56,998 bases of DNA from contig JAGWHN010000001.1 of assembly GCA_028866785.1 (NCBI GenBank), positions 1-56,998 on the forward strand, given 5' to 3'. The notes beneath the pieces were generated by a model. That model made no database searches. It saw only the letters and a list, made by a program, of their open reading frames with translations, and was not told the origin of the DNA. The position numbers were made by a program, and so were the translations under genes. Numbering within the stretch: the stretch's first letter is position 1; each line of letters opens with the position of its first letter. Origin of the DNA: Microcaldota archaeon. GTDB lineage: Archaea; Micrarchaeota; Micrarchaeia; Micrarchaeales; CABMGC01. Positions 15,576 to 23,544 of this stretch are shown one piece after another.

Positions 15576-16079
15576 CTACTTTACTACGAGCGTCCCTACC
15601 ATTCCCTGAGCCCTGTCACTAATCCTCGCGTTGGAGTAGAAGGTGTAGTTTCCAGGTCCAGGAGCCTTGAAGGTGATCGTGAAGTTCGTCCCCGGAGCTA
15701 TAGGAGGCGTCGATGCAGCAGGTCCCGACTGGAAGAGCAGATTGTGGACCGTTCCGCCAAGGTTCTCAACCTTGAATGAGACCATAGTGTTGTTCATCAC
15801 GACTATCACATTCGGGCTGAAGCTGTACTCCTGCTCGGTTACCACATAAAGCGATGTTCCGTTAAGCGAGCCGATCGTGGTCGTGACCGTTGTCGGAGTC
15901 GTCGTGGTCAGGCCGTTTGTCGGGATGGTCGTGGGAGATACGGTTGTCTGCGTTGTGTTTCCGTTCGCATTGGAAGGGGATGTTGGCGTGTAGCCTCCCG
16001 AGCCAGTGTAAAGGATTACTCCGATCGCAATTATTATGACTGCGACTATTCCGATTATGATCAGATTCTGGGATGCCAT
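15576..16079 (-). CDS. Membrane-anchored cupredoxin-fold protein lacking Cys and C-terminal His copper ligands
   Basis: The 167-residue protein has an N-terminal transmembrane anchor (about 6-26), a Thr/Ser/Pro-rich linker (about 30-72) and a cupredoxin domain (about 75-167). VVTEQEYSFSPNVIVVMNNTMVSFKVENLGGTVHNLLF contributes the first-His position, and the end reads GNYTFYSNARISDRAQGMVGTLVVK-like. In copper-binding relatives this last segment is YxFYCxxPGHxxxGMxG. Here the Cys position is Ser and the His position is Ser/Asp, so only the first His and the Met remain. The fold is clear; type 1 copper binding looks lost. It may be structural or bind another ligand. Confidence 0.8.
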   Translation of the reverse strand: MASQNLIIIGIVAVIIIAIGVILYTGSGGYTPTSPSNANGNTTQTTVSPTTIPTNGLTTTTPTTVTTTIGSLNGTSLYVVTEQEYSFSPNVIVVMNNTMVSFKVENLGGTVHNLLFQSGPAASTPPIAPGTNFTITFKAPGPGNYTFYSNARISDRAQGMVGTLVVK

Positions 16080-16158
16080 TTAATCAAGGCTAGTGAGGAG
16101 TCTAGGCTTATAAACCTTACAAAAGGATACGACATTTTATGCTCTCAGATAGGGGAGA

Positions 16159-16500
16159 TTAGCCACGCGGGAGCGGCTTTAGAACAAAATACTGTGACAT
16201 GAAATTCCGGTTCTGGTTGTAGATATTTAGCGACGCCAAAGTGAAGTTCTTCAGACCGTGCCTGATCGCAAGCTTGAACAGCACCTTGTTTTTGTCCAGG
16301 TCAAAGCGGATCATATCCGATGCCATTTCCATAGGGGTAAAGGAGCTTGGCGTGACTGTCATGCACTTCATGAAGTACTCCCATCTTTGCAGGCTCTTTC
16401 CCGCATTTAGATAGGTCTCGATCTCGCTCTGGGTCTTTGCGATGTTGCCAACCGTGTCCTCTCTGCGTTTAAATGTTGGGGGCGGACTGAACTTCATCAT
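16159..16500 (-). CDS. Hypothetical protein divergent from MinD-3
   Basis: A 113-residue product results from ATG 16500 (MMKFSPPP). The frame extends to 16539, but a TATA-like CTTAAATATC (16527-16536) overlaps that extension and lies about 32 nt before ATG 16500, so the shorter form is chosen. The protein is soluble and helical, with Lys, Phe and Met throughout, and no recognisable motif. A coding function is supported by the length of the frame and the promoter, though composition alone would not prove it. It is divergent from the MinD-3 gene, so the two may be co-regulated. Confidence 0.5.
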   Translation of the reverse strand: MMKFSPPPTFKRREDTVGNIAKTQSEIETYLNAGKSLQRWEYFMKCMTVTPSSFTPMEMASDMIRFDLDKNKVLFKLAIRHGLKNFTLASLNIYNQNRNFMSQYFVLKPLPRG

Positions 16501-16639
16501 AAGTATCAGATGAGTAATGTCCTGACGATATTTAAGCATTTTGATTTGTTTGTATCACAAAAAAAGATTGCGGGCCAGGGTTTGCGGTAGAATTATTAAG
16601 CTAGCACCCGTAATACCCTTGCCCAGAAATGTGTTGAAG

Positions 16640-17410
16640 ATGCAAAGACCCTACGGGATAAGAGTCATGTCCTCCAAGGGAGGAGTCGGTAAGAGTGTCG
16701 TCGCGACAAACCTCGCCGCCGCACTCCAGTCGCTGGACTACAAGGTTCTGATTTTGGATACTGACGTGGTGAATCCGTGCGTGGGGCTATACTTTGGAAA
16801 GTCAAGTGTAAAGCGCGGGCTGATGGATGTGATGCACAATAAGTCAAGTGTGAAAGGGGTGATGGTGAAGCATGCCGCAACGGGCGTGCAGCTGCTGCCC
16901 GGCGTGATCTCGCTTGCTCCTGGAAGGGAGGCTGATGCAAGAGTTCTAAGGCAGGCCAAGAGCCTGAGGGCAAAGCTTGCAAAGCTCTCTGTCGATTTTG
17001 TGGTTGTGGACTCACAGCCAGGCGAGGCCCACCCAGTCGAGCTGCCCCTCTTTGACGAGGCGCTGCTTGTGACCACCCCGAACGAGGCAAGCTGCATAAG
17101 CGCGTTTAAGATGCTAACCGAGTGCAGGAAGGCAGGGCTGAAATCGAGCCTGGTGATAAACAAGTGGCGGGACAAGGGACATGAGCTAAGCGTCAGGCAG
17201 ATAGAGGAAATCTGCGAGACCAAGTCGATAGGAAGGCTCTCCTACGACGAGAATGTTAATATTGGGGTCATGAAGCACGAGCCCGTCTTTGTGAGGGATA
17301 GGAACTCGCCCTTTTCAAGGGAGATGCTTGAGCTTGCGAACATATTTGCAACCAGGGTAGGAGTCAAGTCAAAGAAAAGGAGCGGAACGGGGCTCTTTGA
17401 TTTTATATAG
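16640..17410 (+). CDS. MinD/ParA-family ATPase, paralogue 3
   Basis: This 256-residue protein starts at ATG 16640 (MQRPY), aligned to paralogue 2; GTG 16631 is an alternative. It has KGGVGKSV (13-20), LDTDVVNPCVGLYFG, Walker B FVVVDSQPG (Asp-Ser instead of Asp-Thr), then NEASCISAFKML, LVINKWRDKGHEL and PVFVRDRNSPFS, all colinear with paralogue 2 and less so with paralogue 1. The NEASCISA segment is nearly identical between 2 and 3 (NKASCISA in 2), so these two are closest. The tail ends GTGLFDFI without an obvious basic amphipathic helix. It is the only copy on the plus strand. The partner is unknown. Confidence 0.87.
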   Translation: MQRPYGIRVMSSKGGVGKSVVATNLAAALQSLDYKVLILDTDVVNPCVGLYFGKSSVKRGLMDVMHNKSSVKGVMVKHAATGVQLLPGVISLAPGREADARVLRQAKSLRAKLAKLSVDFVVVDSQPGEAHPVELPLFDEALLVTTPNEASCISAFKMLTECRKAGLKSSLVINKWRDKGHELSVRQIEEICETKSIGRLSYDENVNIGVMKHEPVFVRDRNSPFSREMLELANIFATRVGVKSKKRSGTGLFDFI

Positions 17411-17422
17411 GGCCCAGGGAGC

Positions 17423-18019
17423 TCACTTGAGCTTTACCTGGAATCTCAGGTCCCTTCGCTCCTCCGACTTGCTCTTCAGGTCATTTACAAAAAATAGCTC
17501 TGGCACCGCCTTGTACACCTTTCGGAGCGAATCGCCAAAGAACTTGCTCGCATCCGGCGCGGGCTTCCTCTTCCTTTTGTATAGGATCTTTAGCGCGCCC
17601 TCGATCTGGGGGAGGCTCTCCATCACGCTCGCCTTTGCGCTCATGTAGACCCCAAAGCCTTTCCCCTCGGGCACCGTTGAATCGTAAATTACAATGGCCA
17701 CATTCTCGTTTTCCGCTATGTTTGCCGAGTGCACCGAGTTCACGGAGGAGATCCAGTAGAAGGTGTACTCCTTGTCGTAGGCGTAGTAGAGTGGTGTGTT
17801 CCAGGGGAGCCCCTTTTTGCTCGCGGTCGCAAGCGTGATGTAGTTCATCCTTGAGATCACCTTCCTTGCCGCCTTAGCCTCCTTCTCCTTGTGCATCAGC
17901 AGCTGGCCGACTATTATCTTGAGCTCCATTGCCTTTTTCGTTGGCCTGCTGCTTGGGAACTGCGAGAGGTAGTCGTCAACGTAGCCATCGCTTTGCGTGC
18001 GCTGGTCTTTTTTGTCCAT
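17423..18019 (-). CDS. Pyridoxamine 5'-phosphate oxidase-like flavin split-barrel protein
   Basis: The 198-residue protein starts at ATG 18019, about 26 nt after TTTTTATACTTT on this strand; the longer frame to 18076 would cross that box. After a helical N-terminus rich in Lys, the core ISRMNYITLATASKKGLPWNTPLYYAYDKEYTFYWISSVNSVHSANIAENENVAI-like region matches the PNPOx/FMN-binding split barrel (strand-loop carrying NxPLYY and FYWISS followed by SxHSANI). Family members bind FMN, F420 or heme and reduce various substrates; which one applies here is unclear. It is convergent with MinD-3. A second split-barrel gene lies at 22810-23298. Confidence 0.8.
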   Translation of the reverse strand: MDKKDQRTQSDGYVDDYLSQFPSSRPTKKAMELKIIVGQLLMHKEKEAKAARKVISRMNYITLATASKKGLPWNTPLYYAYDKEYTFYWISSVNSVHSANIAENENVAIVIYDSTVPEGKGFGVYMSAKASVMESLPQIEGALKILYKRKRKPAPDASKFFGDSLRKVYKAVPELFFVNDLKSKSEERRDLRFQVKLK

Positions 18020-18104
18020 CGCTTGGTATCCAAAACGAAAGTATAAAAATCTGCAATGGGGCTTCGTCAGAAACATCGTGCGCTAAAAAAATTTCCTAAA
18101 AATG

Positions 18105-18113
18105 CTTTTAAAC
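18105..18113 (+). promoter_or_regulatory. TATA-like box of the membrane protein-cydAB operon
   Basis: CTTTTAAAC is centred 25 nt before ATG 18134, the spacing expected for a leaderless archaeal transcript. It probably drives the three-gene oxidase operon. Confidence 0.55.
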
Positions 18114-18133
18114 TGTAGCATCAATATACTACC

Positions 18134-18772
18134 ATGCTAAGCGACCAGGTCTACGTTGTGATTTCATCCGTGGCGATTGCGCTCCTGTCGCTGGGCCTTG
18201 CGGTCGTGCTTGCGCAGAGCTACCTCAAAAAAAGAACCATGAGCAGGCTCTTTTGGAGCCTGGGGATGGACGCCTTTGCGCTCTCCGCAACCCTGCAGGT
18301 TGTTTTCTCCCTAGGGATATACGGGACCAATCTGGTGGGCCTCTACCTATTCCTGGTGGTCATACTTGTTCAGCTCTTCTCCCTCGGGGCGCTGCAGACG
18401 TTCAAGAACAGGAAGATACACCTCTTCTACTACGGATACGTGGGCTTCACCGTGCTGCTCTTGCTCTACTCGATAGTCACATCTGGAATCGGAAACCTGC
18501 TCAAGGGATACGTGGTTGCGGGGCTGCCTCCCGACTTTGTCATTTGGACCTCCTCGATCGCAACCTTCCCCGCCGCAATTCTGATAATCATATCGGCCGC
18601 AATAGGCTATGAGAGGACAAAAAATGCCGGGCTGCTGAGCATAGTCGCGGGGATTGTGATCGTCGGAGTTGCGGGAACGCTATACATCAGCGCCTTCCCG
18701 GAGTTTCTCTACATCTCCGAATTTGCGGGAGTCCTGCTGCTTTGGTACGGCGTGATTAAGAGTAGGCAGTAG
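18134..18772 (+). CDS. Seven-span membrane protein at the head of the cydAB operon
   Basis: The 212-residue protein is almost entirely hydrophobic with about seven predicted spans and short loops, the longest being basic (LKKRTMSRLF and QTFKNRKIHLF). No Cys or His motif for metal or heme is evident. The stop lies 8 nt before the cydA start and the gene shares its promoter, so it probably acts with the oxidase, for example as an assembly factor, quinone-site partner or sensor. The shape (seven spans, N-terminal outside) recalls membrane sensor modules, but I cannot assign a family. Confidence 0.65.
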   Translation: MLSDQVYVVISSVAIALLSLGLAVVLAQSYLKKRTMSRLFWSLGMDAFALSATLQVVFSLGIYGTNLVGLYLFLVVILVQLFSLGALQTFKNRKIHLFYYGYVGFTVLLLLYSIVTSGIGNLLKGYVVAGLPPDFVIWTSSIATFPAAILIIISAAIGYERTKNAGLLSIVAGIVIVGVAGTLYISAFPEFLYISEFAGVLLLWYGVIKSRQ

Positions 18773-18780
18773 GTGCTCTC

Positions 18781-20112
18781 TTGCTCGTCCTTGACTTCGA
18801 TCGCTTTTTGATGGGCTTCTCCCTAGCGGTGCACATACCGCTTGCAAGCATCGGAATGGCGCTGCCCCTCATAATACTAATTGCTGAGTACCTCTCAATA
18901 AGATACAAGGATCCGCACTACGCGGTGATGGCGAAAAGGCTCTCGATAGTCCTTGTGGTGCTCTTTGCGATTGGAACCGCGTCAGGGACCCTTGTGGCGC
19001 TCAACATACTCTTGCTCTGGCCAAAGTTCATGCAGCTTGTCGCACAGGTCGCAATGCTCCCATTTTACCTTGAGAGCTTTGTCTTCTTCATGGAGACGAT
19101 CTTCCTTGGAATTTACATCTACTCGTGGGACAAGTTCAGTAATAGGTATGCGCACCTGCTTTGCGGGATCCCCATACTCCTTGGCGGGGCACTCACCGGC
19201 GTGCTAATACCGATGATCAACGCCTTCATGAACACGCCCGTGGGATTCAACATCCAAAATTACCTCGCAAGCGGAGCGCTCACAGACATAAACCAGTTCG
19301 CTGTGTTCACAAGCCCCTCATCATTAATCGAGGTGAGCCATGTGGTTGCGACATCGTTCTTTGCAGGGGTCTTTGTGTTTGTAGCATACTTTGCACTCAT
19401 GCTCCTAAGGGCACAGGATGAACAGAAGAGGGCATACTACAAAAAGGGGCTCGGGCTTGCAGTGGGGCTTGCGATGATCTTCACGGTCCTTGCGCTGATA
19501 ACAGGAATCATCTCAATTGCAACGCTAGTCGCTCTTCAGCCGGAAAAATACGCTGCGATAGAGGGAAACTTGTACCCGCAGGCATATGCACCCGAGCGAA
19601 TTGGGGGGATACTTTTGGGAAATACACTGCAGTATTTCATTGCAATACCAAATCTCCAAAGCATTCTCGCAACAGGCAGCCCTTCAGGAGTCGTCCCAGG
19701 GCTTAGCAGCTATGCTCAGTCAACGTGGCCGCCGCTTATAGTGCATGTTATGTTTGACGTGATGGTGGGCACCGGCTTTTTGATAGCAGGAATACTTGTG
19801 CTCTTCGCGCTGCTGTGGCTACTCAAGAAAAACCCGACTGAAAACAGGATAATGCTCCTGCTCTTAATAGCGGCGGGAGCGCTTGCGGTGCTGATATTGG
19901 AGGTCGGATGGGTCATGGCGGAGCTCGCAAGGCAGCCGTGGATAATATACAATGTCATGCTCGTGAGCGATGCAGGAAATACTTCGGCTTCAGTGATACC
20001 AATTGCAGGGCTGATATTCCTCTTCTATCTGTTTGCAATCCCATTCACGCTTATAATACTGCGAAGGATATTCAGGGACAGGCCGCTTGAAAAGGAGTTG
20101 AATCTGCAATGA
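18781..20112 (+). CDS. cydA: Cytochrome bd-type quinol oxidase subunit I
   Basis: The 443-residue, nine-span subunit binds all three hemes and oxidises quinol while reducing O2 to water. His18 (SLAVHIPLASIG), His187 (EVSHVVATSFF) and Met379 (WVMAELARQPW) fit the known axial heme ligands, and E98/E105 lie in the proton-channel segment. The RQPW motif is preceded by Ala instead of the usual Gly. The Q-loop region (about 250-320) is short, so it belongs to the short Q-loop class. The start is TTG 18781, preceded by AGGTG. The subunit II gene overlaps by 4 nt. Confidence 0.92.
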   Translation: MLVLDFDRFLMGFSLAVHIPLASIGMALPLIILIAEYLSIRYKDPHYAVMAKRLSIVLVVLFAIGTASGTLVALNILLLWPKFMQLVAQVAMLPFYLESFVFFMETIFLGIYIYSWDKFSNRYAHLLCGIPILLGGALTGVLIPMINAFMNTPVGFNIQNYLASGALTDINQFAVFTSPSSLIEVSHVVATSFFAGVFVFVAYFALMLLRAQDEQKRAYYKKGLGLAVGLAMIFTVLALITGIISIATLVALQPEKYAAIEGNLYPQAYAPERIGGILLGNTLQYFIAIPNLQSILATGSPSGVVPGLSSYAQSTWPPLIVHVMFDVMVGTGFLIAGILVLFALLWLLKKNPTENRIMLLLLIAAGALAVLILEVGWVMAELARQPWIIYNVMLVSDAGNTSASVIPIAGLIFLFYLFAIPFTLIILRRIFRDRPLEKELNLQ

Positions 20113-21044
20113 ACGAGCTTTACATACTAAACTATCTCATCTTCTCGGTCGTAGCAGTGCTCTTTGTTTTGGAGGCGGGAATAGCGCTACTCTCACTTTT
20201 CAGGTACCGACACTACAGGGAGGAGATAAGGAAGTATCTACTTCCGATATGGGAGATAGACGGGACTTTTGCGGGGCTTTACCTGGTCAACTTTGAGATA
20301 ACCTATCCGACCCTGCTTGGACTTGTGGGGCAAATGTACGTTGCCCCTCTTCTAGTTGCAGGTATATTTTTCATCCTAAGGAGCATATTTTTGGCGTACA
20401 GCGAGTACACCGCCTCCCCGGACAAGGAAGAACTCTATGTAAAGATATATTCAATCTCAACGATCGTTATGGTCTTAATAGCAGGCGCTGTTGTAACCTC
20501 AGGAATGAGCGGGATTGGGGTTGATGTGCAAAGCAGCGCGATAAATCTCATCGCAATTTTCCTGAATCCATTCAACATTCTGATCATGATCAGCTTCTTT
20601 GCCGCATCTGTATTCGTGGTCAGCAGCGTCTTCAAGGTGGGGCAGATTTACAGATACGGGATAGCCTTCCTTGCGGCTGCATTTTTCACAGTAGGGATCG
20701 CAATTTACGCATATCTCCCTGCGGACTTTGCGACCGCCTTGGGTAATGTCGCACTTCCGGGAATTTTGCTGGCATTGGGAATTGCTGCGGCGATTATGCA
20801 ACTCAGGGGAATAAGATTCGCAAACACCCTCACGGTGCTATGGCTCTTTGCATCGATAAACGGCATAGGGATAATCGCATACCCGCATATTTTTGGCAAC
20901 ATCAATCTTGCAGGATTTATTGCAACGGGCGCGGCTGTGGGCCCAATAATGGCAATAACGATAGTAGGAGGAGTGCTTGTCATAGCAGCCCTTTCTTTCC
21001 TTATTTACCTAACATACAAGAGAATAGAAAAAACCGTTTACTAG
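20109..21044 (+). CDS. cydB: Cytochrome bd-type quinol oxidase subunit II
   Basis: This 311-residue eight-span subunit starts within the cydA stop (ATGA), so translation is coupled. The start NELYILNYLIFSVVAVLFVLEAGIALLSLF, the LLPIWEIDGTFAGLY segment and the helix pattern match CydB/AppB-type subunits, although the sequence is diverged from bacterial CydB and slightly short (about 335-380 is usual). It pairs with CydA and stabilises its hemes. The operon ends 72 nt before tRNA-Thr. Confidence 0.85.
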   Translation: MNELYILNYLIFSVVAVLFVLEAGIALLSLFRYRHYREEIRKYLLPIWEIDGTFAGLYLVNFEITYPTLLGLVGQMYVAPLLVAGIFFILRSIFLAYSEYTASPDKEELYVKIYSISTIVMVLIAGAVVTSGMSGIGVDVQSSAINLIAIFLNPFNILIMISFFAASVFVVSSVFKVGQIYRYGIAFLAAAFFTVGIAIYAYLPADFATALGNVALPGILLALGIAAAIMQLRGIRFANTLTVLWLFASINGIGIIAYPHIFGNINLAGFIATGAAVGPIMAITIVGGVLVIAALSFLIYLTYKRIEKTVY

Positions 21045-21115
21045 CAGGCGATACGTCGCATTTAAAAAGTTTGGGCGACAAATTAGTCTTGCTGTTTGCA
21101 GGGCGATTTTTCAAT

Positions 21116-21187
21116 GCCTCAGTAGCTCAGTGGTAGAGCGCTTGTTTTGTAAACAAGAAGTCGGGGGTTCAATTCCCTCCTGAGGCT
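21116..21187 (+). tRNA. tRNA-Thr(TGT)
   Basis: The cloverleaf folds with acceptor GCCTCAG/CTGAGGC, D-arm GCTC/GAGC, anticodon stem CTTGT/ACAAG with loop TTTGTAA (anticodon TGT at 21148-21150), variable AAGTC and T-arm GGGGG/CCCTC with loop TTCAATT. Discriminator T is at 21187. CCA is not encoded and no intron is seen. Confidence 0.95.
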
Positions 21188-21331
21188 GTCGATTCTTTTA
21201 ATTCCTTAAATTAGTCAATTAAAATTTGGTTTGACAAAACGGAGTGCTGAAAAAGAGCATAGTGACGCTAAAGTACAATGTTGCGATCCTCAGAGGGGAA
21301 GCCTTAAAGAGAATTACTGCAAATTGTAATT

Positions 21332-22438
21332 ATGGATAATAACGCAGTTCTAATCCTTTTTGCTACAGTCGTGGTTATCACAGCGATAATTTATTTTGGT
21401 TTTTATAATAATTCGGAAAATGCATCTGGTGGAATGACACTCTATGTGACAAATGGCACTTATGGGGCAAATACCGTCTGGATAATAAATGGCAGCAGAA
21501 TCAGCACAGTACGAGTGGGGCTCGAGCCGAGCGATGTTAAATTGAGTATAGATGGAAGATATGCTTATGTGGCGAATTCTGGTGATGCCACGGTCTCAGT
21601 CATTGATACGATTACAGACAAGGTAGTTAAATCAATAAGTGTTGGCGCTGAGCCTATTTTAATGGAGGTTACCCGTGATGGCAAATACATTTATGTGCTT
21701 AATGAAAATTCGAGCATTGCCCCAACTGGAGGTTACATAGGAAAAAGCACTATATCTGTGATAAATACAGCCAACTTCAGTGTGGTGGGCACAATAGGCT
21801 TCAATATTTCCACTACATCTCTAAAGGCAAGTAGCATGGCATTAGTTCCGAATGGCACTGAGCTTTACGTTGCTGGATCTTACGATTACAACATAGACAA
21901 CCGCTCCGTAGGCACCAACGAATCAGTATGGATTGTAAATATCTCAAACAACAGCGTGGTTAATACTCTGACTTTAGGGCTACCTAAATATCCAAGGAGC
22001 GGGCCAAGTCTTGCACCGAGCAACTCTGGCAAATATATGTATCTGACATATGGCCAAACAACACTTCGGATTGTCACCAGCAACAAAGCAATAGAAAATT
22101 TAGACTACCAGACCACATACCCCTATGTCATGTCAATGAAGTTAAGTCCAAATGATGCATATATGTATGAATCTGATTTCTACGATGGCCAGGGCCATTT
22201 TGAGTCCAGTTTTGATGTTTTTAATCTGTCAGAACTCTCACCCGCCACCGTGCCAACGCGCAGCGTGAATCTAGGGGATATAGGGGGCATAGCAACCACA
22301 CCTGATGGAAAGCTCATTTATATCACTGGCTATTACAGCGGAGATGTTATGGCCATCAGCACATCATCTTACAATGTTTTATACACCGTTAAGACGGGTT
22401 CTTACCCTTCAGCTATAGCTGTGGGAGTCGCTACTTAA
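21332..22438 (+). CDS. Membrane-anchored YVTN-type beta-propeller protein
   Basis: The 368-residue protein has an N-terminal transmembrane anchor (about 5-25) and then YVTN-like repeats: LYVTNGTYGANTVWIING, YAYVANSGDATVSVIDTITDKVV, YIYVLNENS...STISVINTANFSVV and later degenerate blades up to the GYYSGDVMAISTSSYNVL end. Such propellers are extracellular binding or surface-layer proteins. The gene is more AT-rich than neighbours, with codon use unlike the cyd genes, and lies directly after tRNA-Thr. It could be an acquired surface protein. No catalytic motif is present. Confidence 0.82.
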   Translation: MDNNAVLILFATVVVITAIIYFGFYNNSENASGGMTLYVTNGTYGANTVWIINGSRISTVRVGLEPSDVKLSIDGRYAYVANSGDATVSVIDTITDKVVKSISVGAEPILMEVTRDGKYIYVLNENSSIAPTGGYIGKSTISVINTANFSVVGTIGFNISTTSLKASSMALVPNGTELYVAGSYDYNIDNRSVGTNESVWIVNISNNSVVNTLTLGLPKYPRSGPSLAPSNSGKYMYLTYGQTTLRIVTSNKAIENLDYQTTYPYVMSMKLSPNDAYMYESDFYDGQGHFESSFDVFNLSELSPATVPTRSVNLGDIGGIATTPDGKLIYITGYYSGDVMAISTSSYNVLYTVKTGSYPSAIAVGVAT

Positions 22439-22572
22439 TCAAAGCCATAGATATTTCGTAGTTATATGTAGCGAGTAACGCTTATGATTGTAACAAAATG
22501 AAATGCGGCCCTTGATGCTGCGCCCTGGCTTCCAAGCGGTGGGAATAAATAGGGCGGCTTTAAAATCCGACT

Positions 22573-22761
22573 ATGGCGTGCGAATGCGCAAACTGCAAGA
22601 AGCAAATCAAGTTTAGGGAGTACTGCTGGATCTGCAGCGAGTGCTACAACACCTACTGCATAGACTGCGCGTACATAGGCGGAGTGGATCCGGACACGAA
22701 TAGTTGCGAGTGCCTAAACTGCAGGGAGCCTATGACATACACAACCTGCCAAAACAAGTAG
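22573..22761 (+). CDS. Small Cys-rich zinc-binding protein
   Basis: The 62-residue product has ten Cys, mainly as CxxC knuckles: CECANCKK, CWICSECYNTYCIDCAY and CECLNCREP. The arrangement suggests two treble-clef or RING-like zinc sites. Function is unknown; such proteins are often nucleic-acid or protein adaptors. The ATG is about 25 nt after an AATAAATAGG TATA-like sequence. No matching neighbour suggests its role. Confidence 0.65.
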   Translation: MACECANCKKQIKFREYCWICSECYNTYCIDCAYIGGVDPDTNSCECLNCREPMTYTTCQNK

Positions 22762-22775
22762 AGAAAGCCACATGA

Positions 22776-22786
22776 TTTTTATAATG
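22776..22786 (+). promoter_or_regulatory. TATA-like box of the split-barrel gene
   Basis: TTTTTATAATG is centred 29 nt before ATG 22810, supporting that start over the upstream in-frame TTG 22792. Confidence 0.5.
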
Positions 22787-22809
22787 TTTTATTGAATTAC
22801 TCCTTGAGT

Positions 22810-23298
22810 ATGCCGGCAAAGATTGAGGAAAATTATAGGGAGTTGCTCAAGGAGTGCCTTGATAGCACCATTGTCGCAACGCTTGCGACCGCAGGGGAAA
22901 ATGGCGTATGGTCCGCCCCAATATTTTTCACATACGACAAGGACTTCAACATCTATTTCATTTCCAACAAGGCGACAAGGCACGTGGAGAACATCCGCTT
23001 CAATCCGAATATCGCCCTCTCCGCGTTTACCCCGATTCACTCGGAGAGCGAGCCCTTGATAGGCATACAGATGCGGGGTATTGCTGCGGAGGTTCCGGCG
23101 GAGAAGATACAGGAGGTCTACGACTCAAGGGCAAGGAGGATAACACACATGACGACCTTCTCCCGCAGCGGAATAGGGGCGTCGCTCGTGAAGGCACATG
23201 ACGGGGTCTTTGTGCAGATAAAGACAGCCTCAATCTCATACGTAAATACCAAGGTCTTTGGCGGGAACATAATAGAGGTCTCCCTAAACGAGCTCTAG
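22810..23298 (+). CDS. Pyridoxamine 5'-phosphate oxidase-like flavin split-barrel protein
   Basis: The 162-residue protein has the split-barrel core: DSTIVATLATAGENGVWSAPIFFTY, FNIYFISNKATRHVENIRFNPNIALSAF and a C-terminal GVFVQIKTASISYV strand. Family members bind FMN or F420. It differs from the 17423 protein, which has a Lys-rich helical extension and a longer C-terminus. It converges with the DUF167 gene, with 1 nt between stops. Substrate is unknown. Confidence 0.82.
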   Translation: MPAKIEENYRELLKECLDSTIVATLATAGENGVWSAPIFFTYDKDFNIYFISNKATRHVENIRFNPNIALSAFTPIHSESEPLIGIQMRGIAAEVPAEKIQEVYDSRARRITHMTTFSRSGIGASLVKAHDGVFVQIKTASISYVNTKVFGGNIIEVSLNEL

Positions 23299-23299
23299 C

Positions 23300-23533
23300 T
23301 TATTTTATTATCTCAAGGACCTTGTTCCTGCCGTTTATGCCCTTTAGAATTCGGACCGAGGATTTTTTGACGTTAAAGTAGTCCGCGACAATCTCAAGCA
23401 GCCTCTTGTTCGCCTTGCCATCTATTGCCGGGGCGTTGACTTTCACAAGGTAGTTCTTCTCGTCTATCTTGACGACCGCGTTCATCGCATGAGCGGTCTT
23501 TGCATTCGGAGTCACCCTCACATTTATCTCCAT
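23300..23533 (-). CDS. DUF167/YggU-family protein
   Basis: This 77-residue protein (from ATG 23533; TTG 23548 is in frame and overlaps the upstream stop) has the DUF167 pattern: INVRVTPNAKTAHAM, YLVKVNAPAIDGKANKRLLEIVADYFNVKKSSVRILKG and NRKVLEI-like end. The family is small, widespread and of unknown function. It is probably cotranscribed with the channel-like gene just upstream. Confidence 0.85.
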   Translation of the reverse strand: MEINVRVTPNAKTAHAMNAVVKIDEKNYLVKVNAPAIDGKANKRLLEIVADYFNVKKSSVRILKGINGRNKVLEIIK

Positions 23534-23544
23534 TGAATCACTAC

